19,689 nucleotides of DNA from WJLG01 sp964602485 (GCA_964602485.1 CAZRQU010000016.1:1-19689); one strand, 5' to 3'; counted from the stretch's first letter, positions 6,408-14,526 are shown. The notes: generated by a model from the letters alone, not told the origin. A program made the numbers and translations.

Positions 6408-7172
6408 CTACCTCTTTTCTATCATCTTCTTCAATTCTAAAGCGTCCATTGCCGAATAATTATGGCCGTCATTGTTGAAAAAAACATAAACATCCCGCTT
6501 AAGGGCATAATGCTCTATTTTGTTCTTCCATTTTAGCAATTCCTGCCGACCGTAACGCGAACCAAAGAGCTCACGAGGACCGTGAAAGCGAAAATACACA
6601 AAATTCCTAGAAGTGGCCGGTTCACTCTCCGGGTAAGGGTATTTGGATGAATGGGCAAAAACTAAGCAAGCATTATGACGGGCTAGGATCTCTTCCGTTC
6701 TTCCACTCTCTTCAAACCAGCCCGGATGCCTGAACTCAAAAGCCAAACGCAATGAATTCATCCTTAATTCCCGACCGATGTCCTCGGCTTTTAACAGAAA
6801 GTCGTCCAATAATTCGGGATCGGCCTTTAGATTGGCTGGTAGCTGCACCAAGATCGGACCGGCCTTATCCTTTAAATGCCCGTATCTGCGCAAAAAATTC
6901 CTAAGCGGTGCCTTCACTCCTTTTAACCGCTTGATATGGGTTATATATCGGGATAGCTTAACAGCAAAAACGAAGCCGGAAGCGGCTTGCTCTTCCCATT
7001 TCTCATAGGTTTTTATCTCCGGTAATCTGTAAAACGGATAATTGGCCTCGGCACTGTTGAAATAACGGCTTAAATACTCTATTCGCCGGGAGGCCGGTAT
7101 CTTTTCCTTGATCACAGCGCCCCAATCAAAGGACCAGCCGGATAATCCGATGTGAATACTATGTTTGCTCAT
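6408..7172 (-). CDS. DUF72 (YecE-like) family protein
   Basis: 254 aa and a full match in layout to the DUF72 family, a TIM-barrel-like fold of unknown function. The N-terminal IHIGLSGWSFDWG, the FNSAEANYPFYRLP segment, VFAVKLSRYITHIKRL, PILVQLPANLK, LAFEFRHPGWF and the C-terminal FVYFRFHG and DVYVFFNNDG stretches are the usual conserved blocks. No signal peptide or membrane helix is present, so it is cytosolic. It stands alone on the minus strand with its own terminator and is divergent from the membrane protein at 7260. The ATG at 7172 is the natural start; no SD is visible. Family assignment is strong; biochemical role is unknown for the family. Confidence 0.93.
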   Translation of the reverse strand: MSKHSIHIGLSGWSFDWGAVIKEKIPASRRIEYLSRYFNSAEANYPFYRLPEIKTYEKWEEQAASGFVFAVKLSRYITHIKRLKGVKAPLRNFLRRYGHLKDKAGPILVQLPANLKADPELLDDFLLKAEDIGRELRMNSLRLAFEFRHPGWFEESGRTEEILARHNACLVFAHSSKYPYPESEPATSRNFVYFRFHGPRELFGSRYGRQELLKWKNKIEHYALKRDVYVFFNNDGHNYSAMDALELKKMIEKR

Positions 7173-7259
7173 ACTGGTATATTAACAAAAATACGCCTTT
7201 TATTAAAACAACGGCTAGGTGGCGTCCACTGTGTCTTTGTGTTATATTAAAATTGATAT

Positions 7260-9140
7260 ATGGAAATGATATATAAAAGAATACTGGTATTCATAGCCGC
7301 CCTATCATCGGTCGGCGCTTTAGTCTATCGTTTTTATTCATTGAATGACCTGGGGATATTCATCTCTCTTGTTTTAAGCTGTCTGCTATTTATTTGGCTG
7401 ATAAAATATATAGAGCCCTCCGCTGAAAAAAATGATCACCAGAATAAAACCCAACTTTTCATCTTCCTGCCCTATATGGCATTATTCTGCTTGGGATGGC
7501 TGGTATTATTAAATTCTCAAACCATAAGGTCGATAGCCTCACCCTGGCAAATGGTGGATGATAATTTTTTTATCATTTACTTTTTATCTTCACTTTTACT
7601 TGTTTTCTATATAATAAGGAAAGGCTCTTTGATGTTCCTGCTTTTAAGTTTTCATGCTTTTCTTAGCTTCTCTGTTCTATGGTTGGTTTATCGCTTAGGG
7701 TATGGATACGACGCTTTTATCCACCAAGCTTCAATGGAATTGATAATGGAAAAAGGCGTGATCGACCCGAAACCATTTTATTACTTGGGGCAATATTCCT
7801 TAATAGTGATAATAAGTAAGGTTTTATTCATTCCTGTAACCATAATAGACAAATTATTAGTTCCCCTGACTTCCGCCTTTTTGGCCATACCTTCTGTTGT
7901 ACTTTTTGCCAAGAACGAATTCAAAGAAAATAAAAGAACAGCCTTGGCCGTTCTTTCCTTGTTTATTCTTCCTTTCTCTTTTCTTACTTTTACCACTCCA
8001 CAAAATCTGGCTTACACTTTTTTGATAATAACTATTTTCTACACTTTGCACACAAAAGCAAAAAAGGAACTGATCATCTCCGGCTTGTTGGCCTTGACCA
8101 CTCTTTTGATACATCCTTTAGCCGGAATTCCGGCAGTGATATTTATTCTAGCCATACTAACACACTACCTGAAAAGATCGAAAGACAACACAAAAAGAGG
8201 TTTGTACCTATTAGTATTCATTGGAGCTATCTTGCTTTTGCCGGCCTCGTTCTATTTATTGAACCAAACCAAAAATGCTTCTCCTGCCAACAATGCTTCT
8301 GAAATAATGGATATTACTGCCCCGATCTTGCCTAATGCAGAGAATATCTTTCTTAATTTCGCCTATTTTCTTGAATTTAACATTGGCTGGCTACTGACTG
8401 CCTTGATCGTTGCCTCATTGGTGCACATTTGGAAAAAGGAACATCGATCAAGAAAAATGATAATTTGTTTAGGGTTGTCACTGGCCTTTTTCATATCATA
8501 TCTATTGGCAAATACGTTAAGTTTTGATTTTCTTATAAGCTACGAAAGGTCTGACTATCCTTCTCGCATACTGGTAGTCGCCGGCATTATGCTTTTGCCG
8601 GCAATATTATCTTTTATGGGAGCTGCATTCAAGCGTTTGCTTGATACTCAGTGGAAAGTTAAGTATCCTCTTTTGATATTTCTGTGTCTAACCATCACAG
8701 CTTCTGTTTACACCTCTTATCCGCGCAAGGATAATTATCATAATTCTCATGGACTGTCTGTTTCTGCCGCTGATATGAAAGCAGTGGATTGGATAGAGGG
8801 TGATGCCGGCAATGATAGATATGTGGTCTTGGCCAATCAACAGACATCAGTGGCCGCCCTGAAAAATATCGGCTTTAGGTATCTGGAAAATGGACAATTC
8901 TTCTACCCAATACCGACTGGCGGTGAGCTCTATGGCCATTTTCTTGATATGGTCTATGAAAAAGCTGATCGCCAAACCATGGAAAAGGCCATGGATTTCG
9001 GCGATGTGGATGTTGCTTATTTCGTATTGAACGAATATTGGTGGGCCTTTGATAAAATAATGAAAGAGGCTGAATTATCAGCAGATAGCCACGTAAATCT
9101 AAACGATGGACAAATATATATCTTCAAATATACCAGGTAG
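7260..9140 (+). CDS. Large multi-pass membrane protein, GT-C-like
   Basis: 626 aa with roughly 12-13 hydrophobic helices over residues ~10-490 and a soluble C-terminal domain of ~130 aa ending FKYTR. The loop LVYRLGYGYDAFIHQASME has an Asp in the place where GT-C glycosyltransferases carry their catalytic acid, and the architecture (many helices, then a small soluble tail) fits that superfamily. No motif is strong enough to name a family, so the glycosyltransferase reading is inference. It differs from the ArnT-like protein at 4456-6324 and is not a recent duplicate. The ATG at 7260 lacks an SD; an in-frame ATG sits at 7266. Terminator at 9141-9177. It is most likely part of cell-surface glycan or glycoprotein assembly. 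Confidence 0.6.
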   Translation: MEMIYKRILVFIAALSSVGALVYRFYSLNDLGIFISLVLSCLLFIWLIKYIEPSAEKNDHQNKTQLFIFLPYMALFCLGWLVLLNSQTIRSIASPWQMVDDNFFIIYFLSSLLLVFYIIRKGSLMFLLLSFHAFLSFSVLWLVYRLGYGYDAFIHQASMELIMEKGVIDPKPFYYLGQYSLIVIISKVLFIPVTIIDKLLVPLTSAFLAIPSVVLFAKNEFKENKRTALAVLSLFILPFSFLTFTTPQNLAYTFLIITIFYTLHTKAKKELIISGLLALTTLLIHPLAGIPAVIFILAILTHYLKRSKDNTKRGLYLLVFIGAILLLPASFYLLNQTKNASPANNASEIMDITAPILPNAENIFLNFAYFLEFNIGWLLTALIVASLVHIWKKEHRSRKMIICLGLSLAFFISYLLANTLSFDFLISYERSDYPSRILVVAGIMLLPAILSFMGAAFKRLLDTQWKVKYPLLIFLCLTITASVYTSYPRKDNYHNSHGLSVSAADMKAVDWIEGDAGNDRYVVLANQQTSVAALKNIGFRYLENGQFFYPIPTGGELYGHFLDMVYEKADRQTMEKAMDFGDVDVAYFVLNEYWWAFDKIMKEAELSADSHVNLNDGQIYIFKYTR

Positions 9141-9177
9141 AAAAAAAGACAGAGCTTTCGTGCCCTGTCTTTTTTTA
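9141..9177. terminator. Bidirectional terminator between convergent genes
   Basis: AAAAAAAGACAG (9141-9152) pairs with CTGTCTTTTTTT (9165-9176) around a GC/TTTCG-rich loop. A and T runs on both flanks serve the plus-strand gene ending at 9140 and the minus-strand hydrogenase operon ending at 9195. Confidence 0.85.
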
Positions 9178-9194
9178 TCCAAAATCCTATATTA

Positions 9195-9728
9195 TTATAT
9201 CCTTCTTAACCACTTTAAGAAAATATAGGCAAGCATACCGCCTGCCACAGCCGTAGCCAATTGAGGCCAACTCATCATCTGGGCCACTTTCACGGCCAGC
9301 TCCTGCTTGATCAAAAGCTTGCCAATAACGCTTACGGAGGCGAACAAGAATAAAAATTTCAACAAAGCGCCAATAAAAACTCCGGTCCAGTATCCTCTAA
9401 CATTATCCTTCATATTGTGATAGAAGAATTCCACAGCGAGAACGAAAATGACATTACTTATCATTATATAAGGCACGACCGGCGCCAAAACAGCTGGCAA
9501 CAAACCGCCGGACAAAGCCATTAAGGAAGGAACCAAACAAACGACCAAGGCTGCCCGGACACCAACCAAGAAAAGAACTATTATCAAAATAGCGTTCACC
9601 ATCGGCCCGGTTATCCACTGCATATGAATATAGAAAGGAAGCAATGAGGCTACTGAGGCCAAAGATAAGAACTTGGCAATGGCAACCGCATTGACCTGAG
9701 CAGCCGCCTGTTCTTTGGTATACATCAT
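9195..9728 (-). CDS. Hydrogenase-operon membrane protein, S-component-like
   Basis: 177 aa with about five or six hydrophobic helices (AIAKFLSLASVASLLPFYI, MVNAILIIVLFLVGVRAALV, GGLLPAVLAPVVPYIMISNV, GALLKFLFLFASV, LATAVAGGMLAYIFL). The GPMVNA...LP.VLAPVVPYIMISN pattern resembles the small membrane S-component-like proteins of ECF transporters that often accompany [FeFe]-hydrogenase genes and are sometimes loosely labelled 'iron hydrogenase'. It has no cysteine cluster motif and is not itself a hydrogenase. A role in moving a cofactor, metal or vitamin is inference. It is the last gene of the operon and starts 1 nt after the stop of the TM1266-type regulator, which suggests translational coupling. 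Start at the double ATG (9728). Confidence 0.65.
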   Translation of the reverse strand: MMYTKEQAAAQVNAVAIAKFLSLASVASLLPFYIHMQWITGPMVNAILIIVLFLVGVRAALVVCLVPSLMALSGGLLPAVLAPVVPYIMISNVIFVLAVEFFYHNMKDNVRGYWTGVFIGALLKFLFLFASVSVIGKLLIKQELAVKVAQMMSWPQLATAVAGGMLAYIFLKWLRRI

Positions 9729-9729
9729 A

Positions 9730-9999
9730 TTAATTTGTAATTATTATCTTTTTGGCTACTATGCCATATAACTTATCCACTCTTCTGGTTAAAGCATTTA
9801 TTTCCTTAGCTGTGCCTTCAACAGTTAAGGTTATCAAACCGGTACAATGCTCTACACAGGCTCGCTGAGGATTAACACCCATACGAGACATTATTATATG
9901 CCCCTCTTCGGTAAGTATCCTTTGCAGGTCGATCGAGGCATTTTGTCTGTCTTTTACCAATATGGTTATAGTCCCTAAATGCTTCTTGTTCATATTCAT
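9730..9999 (-). CDS. TM1266-type iron-only hydrogenase system regulator
   Basis: 89 aa with a ferredoxin-like/ACT-like (NikR C-terminal-like) fold expected. Residues LGTITILVKDRQNASIDLQRIL, IIMSRMGV and GLITLTVEGTAKEINALTRRVDKLYGI match the family called putative iron-only hydrogenase system regulator (TM1266 family), including the central RMG and the GT.EI.ALT segment. Proteins of this family are encoded beside [FeFe] hydrogenases and their maturases; the precise role is not settled. The start ATG at 9999 overlaps the hydA TGA as ATGA, so translation is coupled. An alternative start is Met3. The extra cysteines near the middle (ACVEHCTG) are not typical of what I remember for the family and could bind metal. 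Confidence 0.8.
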   Translation of the reverse strand: MNMNKKHLGTITILVKDRQNASIDLQRILTEEGHIIMSRMGVNPQRACVEHCTGLITLTVEGTAKEINALTRRVDKLYGIVAKKIIITN

Positions 10000-11741
10000 A
10001 ATTTCTTCTTTTTGAAATATTTGGTGTGAAGCACTGAATGCTCGGTTTTATGTCCTTCCTCTTTTAGCCAATTCAAAACCTCCCAAACCCCCTTGTTCTC
10101 ATGCGACCTTCTCATCTTCAAACCTTTATCCAGGTCATACAAGGCATCTATTCTCTTCTTTCTTATCTCCGGTGTGGTCGGGATAGGTTGACCGCCTCCG
10201 CCGATACACCCTCCGGGGCAAGCCATTACCTCTATATAGTCATAATTATCCAAATTTCTGATCACCGGCTCCACATTACCTATACCATTAACCACAGCGA
10301 TCCTTAATTTTATGCCAGCTACCTCGACAGTAGCCTCTTTCACTCCTTTTAAGCCGCGCGGCTCCTTGAAGTCTATCCGGCTCTTACATATTCCGGTCTT
10401 TTTCTTTCCGCAAGCCAAGGCATGAGCGGCTCGCAATGCCGATTCCATAACTCCGCCGGTCCCGCCAAAAATAGCGGCGGCTCCGGAGTACTCTCCTAAA
10501 GGATTATCAGCTTTTTTCCCTTCTAGCCCGGCAAAATCTATTTTATTCTTTTTCATCAACCAAGCAAATTCCCTATTTGTTATCACTCTGTCCACTGGGA
10601 ACATTCCGTTGACTTTCATTTCCTTTCTTGACGCTTCGTACTTCTTGGCCGTACAAGGCATTATCGATACCACTTCTATCTTTTTGGGGTCTACTCCCAT
10701 CTTTTGAGCCCAATATGTCTTAATGGCCCCTCCGTTATGGATATGAGGTGATCGAGAAGTGGTCAAATAAGGTATCAACTCCGAATGATAGAGCTCTACA
10801 TAATTTATCCAACCCGGACAACAAGAAGTGAACATCGGCATTACGCTTTCTTTATCGTTTAATCTTTCCAACAACTCTTGCGCCTCTACTATAGTAGTGA
10901 GGTCGGCCCCAAAATTAACATCAAAAACATATTTGAATCCCAACTTCTTCAAAGCGGAAACAATTTTTCCAGAAGTTTCCGAGCCTGGGTCCAAGCCGAA
11001 TTCCTCTCCGATAGATACGCGAATAGAAGGAGCGAATTGAGCTATCATTATTTTATCACCTTTCTTTTTCTTTAATTCATTGGTTGTCTTCTTTAGATCA
11101 TCTTCCACCCCCTGCCAATCGGCCTGCTCTTGGGCGGCCGAGACCGGACAATGCAGGGCGCATTGACCACAAAGTATACATTTGAAACCCTCTGCCTCTC
11201 TGGGTTTTATCTTTTGCTTGTAGCCCTTGTCGCCAAATCTTAAATAATTGATATTCTGCAAGGTCTTGCAAGCCTCGATACAATTACCGCAATCTATACA
11301 CTGAGTATGATCTATCTCTACAGCATTGGAAAATTCATCTATTTTGCGTTCACTTTTCCTATCCTTAAAACGGGTTATCTTAAGGCCATACTTTTCAGCC
11401 ATAGACAAAAGAGGACAATTGACCCTCCATATGCAAGTGGGGCACTTCTCTATATGCTCAGCGAATATCAATTCGATGTTCATATTACGCGTCTTCTTCA
11501 CTCTTTCACTTTCTGTAAGTATCTCCATCCCCTCTTTAACGCGAGTAGAACAAGCTGTGGTCAATTTAGGCCAGCCAACCACCTCAACAACACAAACCCG
11601 ACAATTTCCCTTGGCTGGGAAATCGGGATGATAACAAAGAGTTGGGATATATACACCTGCCTGAGAAGCAGCTTCCAAAATAGACGCCTTATCACTGACG
11701 GATATAGGCCTTCCGTTTATTTTTATTTTGACTTTTGCCAT
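9996..11741 (-). CDS. hydA: [FeFe] hydrogenase catalytic subunit (multi-cluster)
   Basis: Reduces protons to H2 (or the reverse) at the H-cluster. Domains in order: N-terminal 2Fe-2S ferredoxin (Cys36, 47, 50, 64); HC3-type 4Fe-4S site His96-x3-Cys100-x2-Cys103-x5-Cys109; two 4Fe-4S ferredoxin repeats (CIDCGNCIEAC 148-158, CILCGQCALHC 188-198); then the H-cluster domain with TSCCPGW (305-311), MPCTAKK (361-367) and ACPGGCIGGGGQP (507-519). Glutamates about 286 and 289 align with the proton-path Glu pair of clostridial CpI. The C-terminal RRSHEN...LHTKY small-subunit-like segment is complete. At 581 aa it matches the monomeric or HydA subunit form, with no C-terminal NuoF-like fusion. It is preceded by a NuoF-like gene, so NAD(H) coupling is likely. 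It needs HydE/F/G maturases, which are not in this window. Confidence 0.97.
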   Translation of the reverse strand: MAKVKIKINGRPISVSDKASILEAASQAGVYIPTLCYHPDFPAKGNCRVCVVEVVGWPKLTTACSTRVKEGMEILTESERVKKTRNMNIELIFAEHIEKCPTCIWRVNCPLLSMAEKYGLKITRFKDRKSERKIDEFSNAVEIDHTQCIDCGNCIEACKTLQNINYLRFGDKGYKQKIKPREAEGFKCILCGQCALHCPVSAAQEQADWQGVEDDLKKTTNELKKKKGDKIMIAQFAPSIRVSIGEEFGLDPGSETSGKIVSALKKLGFKYVFDVNFGADLTTIVEAQELLERLNDKESVMPMFTSCCPGWINYVELYHSELIPYLTTSRSPHIHNGGAIKTYWAQKMGVDPKKIEVVSIMPCTAKKYEASRKEMKVNGMFPVDRVITNREFAWLMKKNKIDFAGLEGKKADNPLGEYSGAAAIFGGTGGVMESALRAAHALACGKKKTGICKSRIDFKEPRGLKGVKEATVEVAGIKLRIAVVNGIGNVEPVIRNLDNYDYIEVMACPGGCIGGGGQPIPTTPEIRKKRIDALYDLDKGLKMRRSHENKGVWEVLNWLKEEGHKTEHSVLHTKYFKKKKL

Positions 11742-11768
11742 TTTATATATCTTGTTTTATATATCTTG
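11741..11768. repeat. 14-bp tandem duplication at the hydA start
   Basis: TTTTATATATCTTG occurs twice head to tail (11741-11754 and 11755-11768). It covers the end of the 63-aa gene and the hydA leader, and probably arose by replication slippage. Confidence 0.8.
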
Positions 11769-11948
11769 CTTGTTGAATATGGCCAAGACCAAGATGGAAG
11801 CCAAAGAAAAGATAGAAATTATAGAAATGATCTTTATTATCACTTCTATGGCTTGGGCGCTTGGTATGACATCTAAGATCAACAAGGTTCCCAGGATGGT
11901 TATGATTATGACCACCAGGGTGAGAGCGAATAACAATAGCCTTTTCAT
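11757..11948 (-). CDS. Small two-helix membrane protein in the hydrogenase operon
   Basis: 63 aa starting MKRLLLFALTLVVIIITILG, with a second hydrophobic helix (IIKIISIISIFSLASILVLAIF) and a short polar C-terminus NKQDI. It sits between the NuoF-like gene (25 nt upstream) and hydA (15 nt downstream) on the same strand, so co-transcription is very likely. No family recognised, no SD seen. A role as membrane tether or assembly partner of the hydrogenase is pure inference from position. A perfect 14-bp tandem duplication (11741-11768) spans its last codons, its stop and the hydA start, and has set the current spacing. Confidence 0.6.
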   Translation of the reverse strand: MKRLLLFALTLVVIIITILGTLLILDVIPSAQAIEVIIKIISIISIFSLASILVLAIFNKQDI

Positions 11949-11973
11949 AGTAATAGTAATTATTAATTAAAGA

Positions 11974-13070
11974 TTATTTAAAACATTCACAGATCAACTT
12001 TCTTTTAGAGCTATCTATCCCGATATCGCCATACCCTTCCAAAGAAAGGACATTCTCGACATAAGACCTTATAGGAACTGGGACCACGCAACCTAATCCG
12101 CAAAATGATGCCTCATCAAGATTGTCCAAAAGCTCGGAGAATAATTTCCAGTCCGGTTCTTTTGAATCAAGNNNNNNNNNNTCTCTGATAAACGATATAC
12201 ACCCTCTCGACACGGAGTACATTGTCCGCATGATTCCCCTATGAAAAAATCCACCCATCCTTTTATAACCTTCTTAGGCTCTTGCTTATTCAGTTTGTGC
12301 AAAGTAATGGACATAGCTCCCGTAGCCGGACGTTTCAATTGTTTCTGATTCAGAACCTCGCCAGAAGCGCCACCCCCTACTTGAACAAAAATATCATACT
12401 TAGGCAAATTGCCGGTCTTTTTCAATATCTTGTCCATATTCCGATCCCCGGGGAGCTTGTATACACCCGGCTTAGGACAGTCGCCGTTTATACTGAAGAA
12501 TCTCTCTTTTTTATAATCCCCGGAAGCTATGGCATCAACATGATAGAAAGTCTCGACATTGTTGACCAATGTCGGACAAGCCCAAAGCCCCTCAGTGGTC
12601 GGATAAGGCGGACGCAAGCGCGGGACCGCTCTTTCCTCCTCTATTACATTAAGGAGAGTTGTCTCCTCCCCTCCTATATAACCAGAGTTATGAGGTTTTT
12701 TAAAAAGCTCTATTGGCGGTTCTTTCCTGTCGGCCTGAGAAAAGACTTCCGCTATTACTTTTTTTAGTTTTTTACCGTATTTATTGTAATACTTCTTATT
12801 GATGTAAATAAAACCTTTGACGCAGGTTTTTTTATCAGACAAAAAGTCCATAGCCAACTTCATCCCGTTTATCACCTGCTCAGGATGTTTATTTAAAAGA
12901 TAGCCGTCTTTCTCGACATTCGGCTCGCCTTCGGAAGCATTCATTATCACATATTTGGCCTTAGTCTCTCCTTGAGCGTCTTTTACCATCTGCCATTTTT
13001 GAGCAGTTGGAAAACAACCTCCGCCACAACCGACGAGATCAGCCTTTTTGATTTTGCTTAAGATATTCAT
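11974..13070 (-). CDS. nuoF: NuoF/HydB-like NADH-binding flavoprotein, interrupted by an assembly gap
   Basis: Oxidises NADH at FMN and passes electrons through a 4Fe-4S cluster to the hydrogenase. N-terminal DLVGCGGGCFPTAQKW corresponds to the FMN/NADH glycine-rich motif (normally GRGGAGFPTG), then NASEGEPNVEKDGYLL, IGGEETTLLNVIE and RPPYPTTEGLWACPTLVNNVET, all classic for the 51-kDa family. The cluster ligands are ESCGQCTPCREG and, after the gap, FCGLG. The N-terminal ~50-60 residues found before the glycine motif in respiratory NuoF are missing, and no fused thioredoxin or ferredoxin domain is present. Ten Ns (12172-12181) split the gene: the C-terminal part (LFSELLDNLDEASFCGLG...) is in another frame, so the true gap length is not 10 modulo 3. 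This is an assembly artefact, not a proven frameshift. Gene order with hydA supports an electron-transfer partner role. Confidence 0.88.
12172..12181. other. Assembly gap (10 N)
   Basis: A run of ten undetermined bases inside the NuoF-like gene. The reading frame before and after it differs, so the real number of missing bases is unknown. Confidence 0.99.
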
Positions 13071-13103
13071 TAAATAATTTTAATTTGAAACTATTGATCT
13101 CAA

Positions 13104-13113
13104 ATCACCTCCT
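13104..13113 (-). promoter_or_regulatory. Perfect extended Shine-Dalgarno far upstream of the NuoF-like gene
   Basis: The minus strand reads AGGAGGTGAT, complementary to ten bases of a typical 16S rRNA tail, but it lies about 33 nt before the ATG at 13070, too far to serve it directly. It would place a TTG at 13103, opening only a seven-codon frame. It abuts the 120-bp repeat at 13114. It may be a leader-peptide site or a leftover of sequence displaced by the repeat. Confidence 0.4.
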
Positions 13114-13233
13114 GTCAGCTGCTCCGGCCTGAAGTCCGGAGCTTGACATCCCGCCATCCCGAGGGGCGGGATACATCGGTCCACTTTCATCCACGCCCTA
13201 AAAAGGGCGTGGCTTTCAGCGGCTTTCGATGTA
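13114..13233 (+). repeat. 120-bp structured GC-rich repeat, copy 1
   Basis: Begins GTCAGCTGCTCCGG and ends GCGGCTTTCGATGTA. It differs from copy 3 at three positions. One change lengthens the CCACGCCCT/AGGGCGTGG hairpin to 9 bp. It lies 9 bp from the GAPDH stop and fills most of the space between GAPDH and the NuoF-like gene. I saw no target-site duplication and no reading frame of transposase type. Confidence 0.92.
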
Positions 13234-13242
13234 AAATCATTT

Positions 13243-14250
13243 CTATAACAAGTTCTTTTTATTGATATGCTCCACGACGTCAGCTAAACGATTCGAGTAT
13301 CCCCATTCATTGTCATACCAGGAAACAACCTTGACCATATTTCCGCCTACCACTTTGGTCAAAGGCAGATCGACTATGGAGCTGGCCGGGTCACCAATTA
13401 TATCGGCAAGGACTATCGGATCCTCATTGGTCCTTAAGATACCTTTCAATTTGGCGGAAAAGGCCGCTTTCTTAAATGCTTGATTCACCTTCTGCTCGTC
13501 CACATTCTTCTTGGTTATGAACACCATATCGCAGATAGATCCGACCGGAACCGGGACTCGCATGGCCATACCGTCGAATTTATCTTTAAGCTGAGGAATG
13601 GCCTTGGTGGTAGCGATAGCCGCGCCGGTTGTGGTTGGAACTATATTGACAGCTGCCGTTCTCCCCCGTCTTAGATCCTTGTGCGGACCGTCGATTATAT
13701 TCTGGGTGGATGTATACCCATGAATAGTGGTCATTATCGCCTTTTCTATACCAAAAGCCCGCCTGATCACTTCCGTGGCCGGAGCCAGACAATTAGTGGT
13801 ACAAGAAGCTGTTGAAACTATCTTATCATTCTTTTTTATACTGTCATGATTAACCCCCATGACAATGGTCTTGATATCATCACTTTTGCCAGGAGCCGAT
13901 ATTACCACCTTCTTGGCGCCAGCTTGCAGATGAGCGCCGGCTTTTTCCGAGGTCCTGAACAGGCCGGTGCACTCTAGGACCACGTCTATCTTCATCTCTT
14001 TCCAGGGCAGCTCAGACGGATCCTTAACAGATAGGACCGGGAACTTATCCTTGCCTACCACTAAAGCCCCTTTTTGCCCCTTTACCTTCTTTTCATATTT
14101 GCCGTAAGCACTGTCATACTGAAGAAGATTGGCCAAAGTTTTAGTGTCGGTCAGATCGTTTATGGCCGCTACTTTTATACCTTTCTTATTCAAAAGCGCT
14201 TTGAAAGTGGCTCGGCCGATGCGACCGAAGCCATTGATGGCAATATTCAT
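13243..14250 (-). CDS. gap: Glyceraldehyde-3-phosphate dehydrogenase, type I
   Basis: Glycolytic oxidation of glyceraldehyde 3-phosphate to 1,3-bisphosphoglycerate with reduction of NAD+; cytosolic. 335 aa, full length. N-terminal Rossmann motif INGFGRIGR (5-13), Asp32 in INDLTD, which indicates NAD+ rather than NADP+ preference, catalytic Cys150 in ASCTTNC, His177 in IHGYTSTQ, and the substrate-binding KDLRRGRTAA. The C-terminal SWYDNEWGYSNR is the family hallmark. ATG at 14250; no clear SD. An extended -10 (TGGTATAAT) at 14299-14307 suggests its own promoter. It is flanked on both sides, in the same orientation, by the 120-bp repeat. It lies upstream of the hydrogenase genes on the same strand, which fits an NADH-producing/NADH-consuming pairing. 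Confidence 0.98.
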   Translation of the reverse strand: MNIAINGFGRIGRATFKALLNKKGIKVAAINDLTDTKTLANLLQYDSAYGKYEKKVKGQKGALVVGKDKFPVLSVKDPSELPWKEMKIDVVLECTGLFRTSEKAGAHLQAGAKKVVISAPGKSDDIKTIVMGVNHDSIKKNDKIVSTASCTTNCLAPATEVIRRAFGIEKAIMTTIHGYTSTQNIIDGPHKDLRRGRTAAVNIVPTTTGAAIATTKAIPQLKDKFDGMAMRVPVPVGSICDMVFITKKNVDEQKVNQAFKKAAFSAKLKGILRTNEDPIVLADIIGDPASSIVDLPLTKVVGGNMVKVVSWYDNEWGYSNRLADVVEHINKKNLL

Positions 14251-14298
14251 ATTTAAAAAATAAAATTAAAACTTATGAGCTTGTTTATAAGTATTTTT

Positions 14299-14307
14299 AT
14301 TATACCA
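14299..14307 (-). promoter_or_regulatory. Extended -10 promoter for gap
   Basis: The minus strand reads TGGTATAAT, an extended -10, with a weak -35 (TTTATC at a 17-bp spacer). The transcription start would be near 14292, giving a leader of about 42 nt. Confidence 0.55.
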
Positions 14308-14351
14308 TAAAACCGACAAATGATAAAAATAGGATGTTGTCCACAATATCT

Positions 14352-14471
14352 GTCAGCTACTCCGGCCTGAAGTCCGGAACTTGACATCCCGCCACCCCGA
14401 GGGGCGGGATACATCGGTCCACTTTCATCCACGCCCTAAAAGGGGCGTGGCTTTCAGCGGCTTTCGATGTA
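14352..14471 (+). repeat. 120-bp structured GC-rich repeat, copy 2
   Basis: Differs from copy 3 at one position (AAC instead of AGC after CCGG). It lies in the 322-base space between the divergent gap and secreted-protein genes. That space also holds the gap promoter, a plus-strand promoter (14474-14502) and a 17-bp tandem repeat (14527-14560). Confidence 0.92.
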
Positions 14472-14473
14472 AT

Positions 14474-14502
14474 TTGTTTTTTGGTTTTTCGTATACTATA
14501 AT
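14474..14502 (+). promoter_or_regulatory. Promoter for the secreted repeat protein
   Basis: TTGTTT (14474-14479), a 17-bp spacer and TATAAT (14497-14502); a second TATAAT overlaps at 14502-14507. It starts 3 bp after repeat copy 2. Confidence 0.5.
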
Positions 14503-14526
14503 ATAATATATCGAATATAAATAATT

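Noticed and set aside
11974..12258. A separate small gene overlapping the NuoF-like gene
   Set aside because: It is the C-terminal part of the same NuoF-like protein, seen in another frame because of the ten Ns. Its first residues before the gap are a shadow frame.
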